Source: Hetaerina americana
Taxonomy: Eukaryota; Arthropoda; Insecta; Odonata; Calopterygidae
NCBI GenBank assembly: GCA_022747635.1
Contig: JAKTNV010000077.1
Coordinates: forward strand, 1,490,501 to 1,554,500
Direction: 5' to 3'
DNA length: 64,000 bases
The notes beneath the pieces were generated by a model, which did not search any database, was not told the DNA's origin, and saw nothing but the letters and a program-made list of their open reading frames with translations. Shown here one piece after another: positions 54,182 through 64,000 of this stretch. Made by a program: the position numbers and the translations under genes. Every line of letters starts with the position of its first letter. Within the stretch, counting starts at the first letter, position 1.

Positions 54182-54430
54182 ATTGCTTCTAATGTGAAAA
54201 TCTATGCAATGAAATTTTTTACATTTAACCAAAAAATATGCAAAAAAAGTCGTTATGTTGTGTTAAAGTAAATGGTTCAGGTGTTTTCAAGACATAATCC
54301 ATTTTTATAATTTAAATTTTTTTTCATTTCACCGTGAATAGTACCATTACCGACTACCGAATACCCCTCTGGTTTCAAATCGGAATATTCAATGGTAAAA
54401 ATTTCACCAAAATGTTTCCACTGTTATGAT
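54182..54430 (+). repeat. AT-rich spacer S21 (second copy of S8)
   Basis: Direct copy of 20950-21198. The boundary between right arm and loop 2 lies inside it, near 54334. Confidence 0.88.
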
Positions 54431-55657
54431 TCGAATGTGGATATGGATGCGGATACAAAAGCTGATACGAACGCGGATACGAACAAATATAACAATATGG
54501 ATGAGGATACGGATAAGAAAGCGGATACGGGTGTGGATACGGATATGGATACGGATGCGGATACAAATGCCAATGTGGATGCTTGTACGGATGGTAATTG
54601 GAATACGGATATGGATATCCATACAGACGTGGAAATGGATAGGGATGCGAAATAAGACGCGAATGTGGGAGCGGATTATAATATTCTTGCGGATGTGGTA
54701 GTAGATGCGGATACCGATGCAGGTACGGATACAGATTCGGTTAAGGATGCTGATACAAATAAGGATGCGGATGTGGATAAAGATACTGAACGAATATGGA
54801 TGTGGATACGGATGCGAATACGGATACGTTAGCGGATAGGGAGGGGAACGCGGATACGGATAATAAAGCGGAACAGGGTGCCGAAACGGATGCAGATGTG
54901 GATACGGATTCGGTGACGTTTACGGAGGGGGATTTGGATGGGGCAACGGATGCGGATGTGAATAGGATTTGTAGGTCAATGCAAATAAAAGCCGGTAACA
55001 TATAGTGATGCGGATGCGGATGCAAATGCTGATGCAGATGTGGAATCGGATACGGATGTGGACACGCAGTTGGATACGATTGCGGATATAGATGAAAATG
55101 CGGATATTAATACGGATTAGAATGCGTATATAGATACGGATGAGGATTTGGACGCGAATACAGTTACGGATGCAAATGCGAATTAGAATACAGATACGGA
55201 TATGGATATCGATGCAAATGCGGATACGATAATGATTACGTATACATTTTCGTTTGCGGGTTTGGCTGTTGATGCGGATATGGATAAGCAGGGAGATATA
55301 TATGTCAGTACGATGCGTACACGGATGCTAATGCGGATTCGGATATGGATGCAGATACATATCCAGATGCGGATACGGATACGGATTCAGAAACAGATCC
55401 AATTGCGGATGCAGATTAGGTAATGTATACACATGCGAATACGGCTGCGGATACGGAAGCGAATATCAATGCGAATACGGATACGGATTAGTTTGTGGAT
55501 TTGGAAACGGAAAACGATACGGATATGGATCTGAATTCGGATATATATACGGATGCGGAAACCAATGCGAATACGGATAATAATGCGGATACGGATATAA
55601 TACGGAAGCTGTTACAGATACGAATGTGGATGCTTAGACGAATGCTGATGCGGATTA
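54335..55657 (+). repeat. Loop 2, copy 2
   Basis: Second copy of 21103-22425, same length, with isolated substitutions (for example near 54694 and a GG to TA change near 55581). Confidence 0.88.
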
Positions 55658-55801
55658 GAACGGTGAAATGAGAAAAAACTAAAATTATAAAAATGGATTA
55701 TTTGTCTTGAAAACACTTGAATCATTTACTTTACCACAACATGATGACTTTTTTTGCATAACTTTTGTTTAAATGTAAAAAATTTCAAAACAGAGAACGT
55801 T
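55658..55801 (-). repeat. Truncated spacer S22 (second copy of S9)
   Basis: Same truncated half-spacer as 22426-22568, again exactly at the change from GGATAC to GTATCC orientation. It is one base longer in a T-run near 55751. Confidence 0.9.
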
Positions 55802-56218
55802 TCCGCATTAGAATCAGATTATCATCCGTATCGTCATCCGCCTTTATATTCGCATTTGTATCCTTATCGTAAACCCATCTGCAAACATATCCGCATTCGT
55901 ATCAGTTTGAGCATCCACATTCGTATCCGTATCCCTATCCGCATTGGAACCCGCATCAGTATTTGCATCCACGTCTGTATCTTCGTCCACACACACAATA
56001 GCATCCACATCCGTTCCCTTATACGCATCCGTTCCCTTATCTGCATGCGTTTCCGCATCCCTATCAGCTTCCGTATGCGTACAAGCATTCGCATCCGTAT
56101 CCGCATTCACATCTGTATCCACATCCATATCTGCATCCTTATCCGTATCCGAATCCTTATCAGTATCCGTTACCACAGCTGTATTTGCCTTCATATCCGC
56201 ATCGCCATATCCACGTCC

Positions 56219-56613
56219 GTAAACTCCATAAACGTAACCGCACCCGTAACCGTATCCTTATCTGCATTCGTTTTAGCATGGGTATCCGCTGCCATAAGCG
56301 TACCGTCATTCGCGTCCGTATCCGCATTCAAATATGTATCCGCATCCGTATTCGCGTCAGTAAACTCCATAAACGTAACCGCATCCGTAACCGTCTCCTA
56401 ATCGGCATTCGTTTCAGCATCCGTATCCGCTGCCATAAGCGTACCGTCATTCGCGTCCGTATCCGCATTCAAATATGTATCTGCATCCATATCCGCGACT
56501 GTAAAAACCATAAACGTAACCGCATCCGTAACCGTCTCCTTATCTGCATTCGTTTCATTATCCGTATCCGTATTCAAATATGTATCCTCATCCGTATCCG
56601 CGTCTGTAAACTC
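56219..56613 (-). repeat. 141-bp higher-order tandem repeat, left arm copy 2
   Basis: Direct copy of 22986-23380 at offset 33233, with markers at 56219, 56360, 56501 and 56606. Confidence 0.92.
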
Positions 56614-57719
56614 CATTAAGGCATCCGCATCCGTATTCGCATTAAATATGTGTCCGCATCCGTATCCGCATTCAAAAATGTATCCGCATTCAAATATGTA
56701 TCCGCATCGGTATCTCCATCTGTATCCATATCCGCATTCACATCCGTTTCATCATCAACATTTGAATTGTTTTCCTTATCCGCATCGGTATTCGCATTCT
56801 CATCCAAGTCTGCATTCTCATCCACATACGTAAACGCATCCGTATCGGTCTCCTTATCTGCATTCTTTTAGGCATCAAAATTCGTTTCCGTGAGCGTACC
56901 GTCATTCCTATCCCAGCCGCATGCGCATTCACATGTCTATCCGCATCTTTATCCGCATCCGTATTCCCATTTGTGTCATAATCTGTGTCCGTTTTCGTAT
57001 CCGTTTCGATATCCGTAGCGCCTCCACATCCGCATCGTCATCCTCATCCGCATTTGTAATCGTATCCGCACCAGAGTGCATTTGTACCCATTTACGTATT
57101 AGTATCCGTAACATCATTCGTATCCGCATCTGTATCCGCATCATAATCCACATCCGCATCCGTGGCCGTATTCCGTAACCACAACCGCATTCGAATCCAG
57201 AACTGTGTCCGTCTTCATGTCCGTATCGTGTATCTATATCCGTCTTATCCGTATCTGTATTCGTATCGGTATCCACATCCGTTTACGCATCCGTATCCGC
57301 ATTCACATCCGTATCCGCATCGTTTTCTGTTTCCGAAGCCACATCCTCATCCGTATTCGTATTCACATTGCTATCCTCTTATGTATTTGCATCCGTATCC
57401 ATATCCTCATATGCATCCACATTTGCATCTGTAACTGTATCCGTTGCTCCAGCCGGATATGTATCTACATCCGCAGCTCTATCCGAATCAGCCTTAGCAT
57501 CCGTATACACATCCGTATTCGCCTTTTTATCCTTCTTCTCATCCATATCCGGCTCCACATTCGTATCCGCATTCGCGTCTATATCCGCATATTTTTCCGT
57601 TTCTACATTCATATCCCTATCCACATCCGTATCCGCTAGAGCATCCAAATCTGCATTTACATCAGTATTCGCTTCCGCATCCATTTCCCCATCCGTGTTT
57701 GCATCCAGGTCGGTTTCCA

Positions 57720-58028
57720 TTTTTATATCTACATTCGAAATAAGACCTCGGAAACTTATGGTGTTTTTTACGATTTTTTACGATTTCTTACGATTGGAAT
57801 CCAAGGGGAAAAGGCACTTTGTATGGTGAAATGAGAAAAATTAAAAATTCTATAAAGGGTATTAATGCCTTTAGAACACCTCAAGCATTTTACCAAAAAT
57901 AAGAATGACATTTTTTGCATATTTTTATGTAAAATCTACACAATTAAAAGAGATGAAATATTTCCCATACTTAAATTTTACGTAATTCTTTTGAAATGGA
58001 GCATTGATTCTGGGTTTTTAGTTTTATA
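57720..58028 (-). repeat. AT-rich spacer S23 (second copy of S10)
   Basis: Direct copy of 24487-24795 with isolated changes, for example AACTTATGG in place of AACTTAGGG near 57756. Confidence 0.88.
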
Positions 58029-58158
58029 TGGAAGGTATATTGAAAAGGATGCGAACCCGGAAATGGATACAGATGCGGATACGTACAATGATGCGGATGC
58101 CGAAAAGGATGTTGATACGGAAGCAAATACGGATGCCAATGCGGATACTGATTTATAC
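58029..58158 (+). repeat. Reversed hexamer patch next to spacer S23
   Basis: Second copy of 24796-24925 at offset 33233. It has AACCCGGAAAT where the first copy has AATCCGGAAAT, so here it matches the S13 patch. Confidence 0.9.
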
Positions 58159-58887
58159 CCGCATTCATATTCGTATGAGCATACGTTTTGGTATCGGCAG
58201 CCGTATCCGTTTCCACATCCGTATCCGTATCAACACCTGCATCCGCACTTACTTCCGTATCTGAATCGGTATCTCCATCGGTAAATGCCTCCGCATCCGT
58301 TTCCGTAAACGGGTGCGCATTCCTCTAAATTTTCGCATCCGCATCCTTATGCAAATCATTATCTGCATCTGCATCCATATCGGTTTCCGTATCCGAATCG
58401 GCATCCGAATTCTTATCCGCTTCCGTATCCGTATCTTTATTCGCATTTGGATCAGCCACCTTAATTCCTACCATACAATCCGTATCCATAATTTCCTCAA
58501 TATCCGCATCTGAATCCGTATATGCATCAAAATCCGCATACGTATCCAACCCCGTATTCATCGTTTCATTCATACCCTTCACCTCTTAAGCGCCCTGATC
58601 TAGTTTATCATCCATATCCGTTTCCGTATTCTTATATGAATTCGATTCCGTAAAGTAATCCGCATGATTAATCGTATCTGTATCCGTATACGCATCTGCA
58701 TCCACATCCTTATTTGCATCAGCATCCGAATCCATATCCGAAATTCAGATCAATTTCCGCATCTAATTCATCTATCTGTTCATCTATTCATTTAATCTGT
58801 CTGCCATCCGTATGAGTAACCACATCCGTATCCTCATCTGTATCAATATCCTTGTTCTCTTTCGCGTCCGCGTTCCGTATCAGTTAT

Positions 58888-59061
58888 AGCATCCATTGTC
58901 CAAGGAGGGTAAATGGCATTTTCACGGAGAAATTTGAAAAGTTCAAATTCTAAAAATGGATTATATGCCATTAAACACCCCAATCATTTACTCAGAAACA
59001 AAAGAAATATTTTTGCATAATTTTCCGTTTTGTGTCTACCTTTACAATGTTTACGTTTCCG
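58888..59061 (-). repeat. AT-rich spacer S24 (second copy of S11)
   Basis: Direct copy of 25655-25828, with ATTTGAAAAG replacing ATTAGAAAAG near 58932. Confidence 0.87.
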
Positions 59062-59702
59062 CATTTGCCGTATCTGATTTCGCATCCGTTTATTTATCCG
59101 CATCAAAACCTGCTTTTATATCCGCCACTTTATCTTTTTCCGCAACCTCATCCTTGTGCGCATCCATATTCTCATCCGCATCCATATTCGAATCCGTATC
59201 CGCATCCGTATACGAATTTGTTTCCGCATCCGTATTCGCTACTTAATGCGTACCGGCTTTCGCATACGTATCCGCATCCGCATTCACATCTGTATTCGCA
59301 TCCGTATTTAAATCCGTGTTCTAATCCGGGGCAGTTTCCATATCCTTATTTACTTCTTTTTCCGCAGCGTTATCCGCATTTACGTATGTATCCGAATCCG
59401 CATCTGTGTCCGCAGTTGTCGCATCATAAGTATCAGTATCCGTATGAGCACTCGTATCCGCATCCCTATCCGCATCTAAATCTACATCCGTATTCACATA
59501 TGTGTCCGTATCTGCATCGGATTAAGCATCAATATACGAATCCGTATCCACATGCGTTTCTGTATCTGTATTTAGCTCCGTATCCACTATGCATTCATAT
59601 CTGTGTCCGCATGCGTGTGCGCATTCGTATTTCAATCCGTATCCAAATCCGTATTTGCACCTGAGTCTCCATCCTTATCAGCTTCTGTATCCGTATCAGC
59701 AT

Positions 59703-59888
59703 CAATATTCCATGGGAGGAATGGTACTTCTCAAGGTGAAATGAGAAAAAATCGAATTTCTAAAATGGATTTTATGCCTTGAAAACACCTCAATCATTTA
59801 CTTTAAAACAAAAGAATGACGTTTTTTCATAATTTAAACACCTTTACAATGTTTACAATGCACACGTTTACAATTTTTACGTTGCCAC
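59703..59888 (-). repeat. AT-rich spacer S25 (second copy of S12)
   Basis: Direct copy of 26470-26655, with small changes at its outer end (GACGTTTTTTC for GACGTCTTTTC near 59819, TTGCCACATGCG for TTTCCACATGAG near 59884). Confidence 0.88.
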
Positions 59889-61410
59889 ATGCGTATCTGA
59901 TCTCGAATCCGTAAGCTCATTCGCATAAAAATTCGTTTCGGTATCCGCATCGGTATCTTGTGCCGCAACCCCATCCTCATGCGTATCCGCATATTCATCC
60001 GTTTCCACATTCGCATTTGTGTCCGCATCCGTAATTGTTTCCACATAAACATTTTATTTTGCATCCGTTTATTTAATCGCATCAAAATTGGCTTCTTCAT
60101 CCACTTCGGTATCCTCTTTTGCATCCATATCCGTATTAATATCCATATCGGCATTCACATTCGTACCCGTATCCTTATCCGCATCGGTATCCCTATCCGC
60201 ATACGCATCCACATACGTAACCACATCCGTATCTGTCTCCTCCAAATCCCGCAACCGAATGTGAATCCATATTCGAATTAGAATCATAATCCAAAACCGA
60301 ATGTGTAACAGCATTTAGATCGATTTCCAAATCCGAATTCAAATCTGTTTGGCATCTCTATCCGCATCCGTATCCGAATCCTTTTCCCATTCGTTACGAA
60401 TCAGCATCCATATTCTTATCCGGATCCGCATCTGCATCTCTATTCGCATCAGCATCCGTTTCGCATCCGCATCAGTATCTTCATCCATATCCGTATCAAT
60501 TTCTCCATACATATCCCCATCGGCATCCTTCTCTGCATTAGTATCCGCATTCATATCAACCTAGGTATCCGTATCTCCATTCAAATTCTTGTCCGCATCC
60601 TTATCTGTATTTGCATTCAAATCCACATCTGTATCCGTATTCGTTTCGTATCTGTTTTCCCATCAGAAGTCATTCCATATTCGTATCCATATCCACAATC
60701 GTATCCATATCCATATCTCAATCGGTATCTTCCTCCGCATCTGTATATGTATCCGTACCCGCATTCAAATCCGCATCCGCATCTGTATATGTATCCGTAT
60801 CCGCATTCAAATCCGCATCCACATTAGTTTCTGTACCTCCATAGGGTTCTGCATTTGCATACCAAACAGCGTCCTTATCCTCATCTACATATTTTCCGCA
60901 TCCTTATTCTTAGCCGAATCCATTACCGTAACCGTGTCTGCATATGTATACATTACCGCAGCTGTATCTGCATTCGTAAACGTAACCGCTTCTGTATCCG
61001 CATAAGTAACTTATTCAGAATCCTCAACCGCATCCACATTTGCATCCCTCCACATCCATATACTTTTCCACACCATAATCTGATTAACATCCGTATCCTC
61101 ATCCGCATCCAATTTCGCATCTGCATCGGTATTCCCATCTCCGTTTATATCCGCATTTGCATCCGTTTCAGCATCCGCATTCGCATCCTTATCCTAATCC
61201 GTATCCGCATCGGTATCTTGTTCCACAACCCCATCCTTATGCTAATACGCATACTCTTCCGCATTCACATTCGCATTTGTGTCCGCATCAGTATCCGTTT
61301 CCAAATCAGTATTTGATTTTGCATCCGTATATCGCATTCGCATCAAAATTGGCTTCGTTATCCGCATCGGTATCCTCTTTTGCATCCATACCCGCATATG
61401 TATCCGTATC

Positions 61411-62717
61411 GGCATTCACTCTCGTATCCGTATCGGCATTCACATCCGTATCCGTATCCTCATCTGCGTCGGTATCTGTATCCGTATACGCATACGCCTC
61501 TGTATTCCATCCACATACGTAACCGCATACGTATCCGTCTCCTTATCTGCATCCATTTTCCAATCCGTATCCGCCTCCAAATGCGTAACGGCATTTGCGA
61601 CCGTATCCACATTGAAATCTGTATCCGCATCCGCATTGGCATCCATATCCCCTCCCGTGTCCTAATCCTTGTCCGTTTTCATATCCTTTTACATCCGTAT
61701 CCGCATCGCTATCCGCATCCGTATTTGTATCCGTATCCACATCAGTAGCTGCATTTATACCCAAATCCGTATCAGTATCCGTAAAAGCACCCGTATACGC
61801 ATCCGTATCCAAATTCACATTCGTATCCGTATATGTATTCGTATCTGCGTCGATGTCCGCATCCGTATACAAATCTGCATCCGAATCGTTATCCGTTTCC
61901 AAATATACACACGCCTCCTCATCGGTTTCCATATCCGCATGCGTATTCGTATGCGCATTCAGATCCGTATCCGCTATGCATTCACATCTGTGTCCGCATC
62001 CGTATTTTAATCCGTATGCGACTTTGTATTTACATCCGAGTCCCTATTTGTATCGGCTTCTGTATACGTATCATCATCCGTATTCCTATCAAAACGCTAA
62101 ACGGAATCCGTATCTTCTGCCGTATCAGCATCTGCTTCCGCACCCGGTTCCGCATCAGCATCCGTATTTAAAATTTCATACGTATACAAATCCACATCCA
62201 TATCCGTATCCAAATGGGAATCCATATCAGCTTCGGTATGCGTATCCGCATTAGTATTCGCATCTGTTTCTGTATTCCGATTGGTATCCGCAACCTCATC
62301 CCCAACCGTATTTGATATGACTTCCTCATCCGAAGCCGTATCAAAATCTACATCCTTATTCGCATCGGAATCCGTATCCGCCTTAGGAGCCACATTAGTA
62401 CTTGCACCCGTATCTAAACCCTTATTTGTCTTCGCATCCGAATCCACCACATCTTCCGCATTTCCATCTGGTTTCGCATCCGTATCCTATTCCGCATTAT
62501 AAATCGTATCTACATTTAAGTCCGTATAAAAATCAGCATCCGTATCTTTTGCTTAATTTTAATAAATTTCCACATCCGAATTAACATCTCTGGCATCCGT
62601 ATCCTCATTCGTTTACGCATCCGTATCCGTGTCTTAATCTATGTCTGTTTTTGTTTCCTCATCAGAATTCCCATCCGTATCCATATTGCTCTCCGCATCC
62701 GCATATGTAGCCGTATC
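61411..62717 (-). repeat. 1307-bp tandem duplication, first unit
   Basis: Positions 61411-62693 recur at 62718-64000 with a constant offset of 1307 bp. The first unit keeps the outer flank of the ancestral order, then jumps back at 62717/62718. The jump lies in a shared GCATATGTA.CCGTATC motif, present at both 61394-61410 and 62701-62717. The first 33.2-kb copy has only a single unit here (28178-29484). Confidence 0.95.
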
Positions 62718-64000
62718 GGCATTCACTCTCGTATCCGTATCGGCATTCACATCCGTATCCGTATCCTTATCTGCGTCGGTATCTGTATCCGTATACGCAT
62801 ACGCCTCTGTATTCCATCCACATACGTAACCGCATACGTATCCGTCTCCTTATCTGCATCCATTTTCCAATCCGTATCCGCCTCCAAATGCGTAACGGCA
62901 TTTGCGACCGTATCCACATTGAAATCTGTATCCGCATCCGCATTGGCATCCATATCCCCTCCCGTGTCCTAATCCTTGTCCGTTTTCATATCCTTTTACA
63001 TCCGTATCCGCATCGCTATCCGCATCCGTATTTGTATCCGTATCCACATCAGTAGCTGCATTTATACCCAAATCCGTATCAGTATCCGTAAAAGCACCCG
63101 TATACGCATCCGTATCCAAATTCACATTCGTATCCGTATATGTATTCGTATCTGCGTCGATGTCCGCATCCGTATACAAATCTGCATCCGAATCGTTATC
63201 CGTTTCCAAATATACACACGCCTCCTCATCGGTTTCCATATCCGCATGCGTATTCGTATGCGCATTCAGATCCGTATCCGCTATGCATTCACATCTGTGT
63301 CCGCATCCGTATTTTAATCCGTATGCGACTTTGTATTTACATCCGAGTCCCTATTTGTATCGGCTTCTGTATACGTATCATCATCCGTATTCCTATCAAA
63401 ACGCTAAACGGAATCCGTATCTTCTGCCGTATCAGCATCTGCTTCCGCACCCGGTTCCGCATCAGCATCCGTATTTAAAATTTCATACGTATACAAATCC
63501 ACATCCATATCCGTATCCAAATGGGAATCCATATCAGCTTCGGTATGCGTATCCGCATTAGTATTCGCATCTGTTTCTGTATTCCGATTGGTATCCGCAA
63601 CCTCATCCCCAACCGTATTTGATATGACTTCCTCATCCGAAGCCGTATCAAAATCTACATCCTTATTCGCATCGGAATCCGTATCCGCCTTAGGAGCCAC
63701 ATTAGTACTTGCACCCGTATCTAAACCCTTATTTGTCTTCGCATCCGAATCCACCACATCTTCCGCATTTCCATCTGGTTTCGCATCCGTATCCTATTCC
63801 GCATTATAAATCGTATCTACATTTAAGTCCGTATAAAAATCAGCATCCGTATCTTTTGCTTAATTTTAATAAATTTCCACATCCGAATTAACATCTCTGG
63901 CATTCGTATCCGCATTCGTTTACGCATCCGTATCCGTGTCTTAATCTATGTCTGTTTTTGTTTCCTCATCAGAATTCCCATCCGTATCCATATTGCTATC
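62718..64000 (-). repeat. 1307-bp tandem duplication, second unit (cut by window end)
   Basis: Second unit of the duplication. Near its end (63900-64000) it matches 29360-29460 of the first copy better than the first unit does: CATTCGTATCCGCATTCG and TTGCTATC, where the first unit has CATCCGTATCCTCATTCG and TTGCTCTC. The second unit therefore carries the original outer sequence. Confidence 0.94.

Larger units (their letters stand above)
37468..54334 (+). repeat. Right arm of giant inverted repeat, copy 2
   Basis: Second copy of 4233-21102. Its partner across the 3.26-kb loop 1 is 22426-34207, so 22426-54334 behaves as one near-palindrome of about 32 kb centred near 35838. The outer limit lies in the core of the spacer at 54182-54430, just before the GTGAATAG of its TTTCACCGTGAA motif. 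Confidence 0.92.
37468..55657 (+). repeat. GATRCG hexamer satellite, GGATAC orientation, domain 4
   Basis: This is the second copy of domain 2, offset by 33235 bp at its start and 33232 bp at its end. Right arm 37468-54334 is followed by loop 2 at 54335-55657. Spacers fall at about 37606, 39365, 44904, 45720, 46796, 49907 and 54182. Differences from domain 2 include one extra base near 44089, one near 51299 and one near 51451, and a 6-bp (one-hexamer) deletion near 53335. The offset is constant between these points. No gene is supported. Confidence 0.95.
33218..64000. repeat. 33.2-kb direct repeat, copy 2 (aligned part)
   Basis: Head-to-tail copy of 1-29460. Specific differences I could place are an 18-bp insertion at about 37370-37387, single-base gains near 44089, 51299, 51451 and 55751, a 6-bp loss near 53335, and a 1307-bp tandem duplication beginning at 62718. 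Long stretches between these points show only occasional substitutions. The copies are therefore recent duplicates or still being homogenised, or one could be an assembly duplicate. Confidence 0.96.
55658..64000 (-). repeat. GATRCG hexamer satellite, GTATCC orientation, domain 5 (runs off the window)
   Basis: This is the second copy of the left arm, offset 33233 bp from 22569 onward. Spacers lie at about 57720, 58888 and 59703, with a reversed patch at 58029-58158. From 61411 the domain differs from its counterpart by a 1307-bp tandem duplication. The array is still running at the last base, which aligns with position 29460 of the first copy. Confidence 0.95.
55658..64000 (-). repeat. Left arm of giant inverted repeat, copy 2 (partial)
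   Basis: Second copy of the left arm, inverted relative to 37468-54334 across loop 2 (54335-55657). It is cut by the window end about 4.7 kb before its inner end would be reached. It carries the 1307-bp tandem duplication described separately. Confidence 0.9.

Overview
The window is almost entirely one degenerate hexanucleotide satellite. Its unit is GATRCG, mostly alternating GATACG and GATGCG, and on the other strand it reads as GTATCC/GCATCC. It is interrupted by 25 copies of an AT-rich spacer of about 140-320 bp. I find no protein-coding gene, rRNA, tRNA, CRISPR array or complete transposon that I can support. The consensus hexamer has no stop codon in any of its six reading frames. The many long open frames (Asp-Thr-Asp-Ala, Ile-Arg-Met-Arg and Gly-Tyr-Gly-Cys on one strand; Val-Ser-Ala-Ser, Tyr-Pro-His-Pro and Ile-Arg-Ile-Arg on the other) are therefore expected by-products of the repeat. 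Tens of kilobases of non-coding satellite with nested higher-order structure points to a eukaryotic chromosome (heterochromatin, a subtelomere, or an ampliconic sex or B chromosome). The lineage cannot be told from this sequence.

Layout by orientation. GTATCC on the plus strand at 1-4232; GGATAC at 4233-22425; GTATCC at 22426-37467; GGATAC at 37468-55657; GTATCC at 55658-64000. The switches follow an alternating scheme of inverted arms and two different loops: loop 1 (991-4232), right arm (4233-21102), loop 2 (21103-22425), left arm (22426-34207), loop 1 again (34208-37467), right arm again (37468-54334), loop 2 again (54335-55657), left arm again (55658 to the end). Right and left arms are inverted homologues. 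The left arm lacks two segments, of about 1.3 kb and 4.0 kb, that the right arm carries.

The complete set left arm + loop 1 + right arm + loop 2 is about 33.2 kb, and the window holds nearly two head-to-tail copies: 1-29460 corresponds to 33218-64000. The copies are almost identical. I could place an 18-bp insertion, a 6-bp deletion, four single-base indels, scattered substitutions, and a 1307-bp tandem duplication found only in the second copy (61411-62717 repeated from 62718).

The spacers keep a fixed orientation relative to the hexamer strand and share an ordered core. In GGATAC orientation this is a stretch like ATTCTTTTGTTTTAAAGTAA, then TGAGGTGTT, then CCATTTTTAGAA, then TTTCACCGTGAAAAGTGCC, a C-rich patch with CCTTGG, then an AACACC...GGTTTCGA..GGTG end. 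Two spacer types are each flanked by a ~95-130-bp piece of hexamer array in the opposite orientation. Short non-hexamer islands recur in both orientations and indicate an older repeat unit of roughly 1 kb. Nothing suggests genes working together. The interest lies in the architecture: a frame-neutral satellite organised into phased, orientation-locked blocks and giant near-palindromes.
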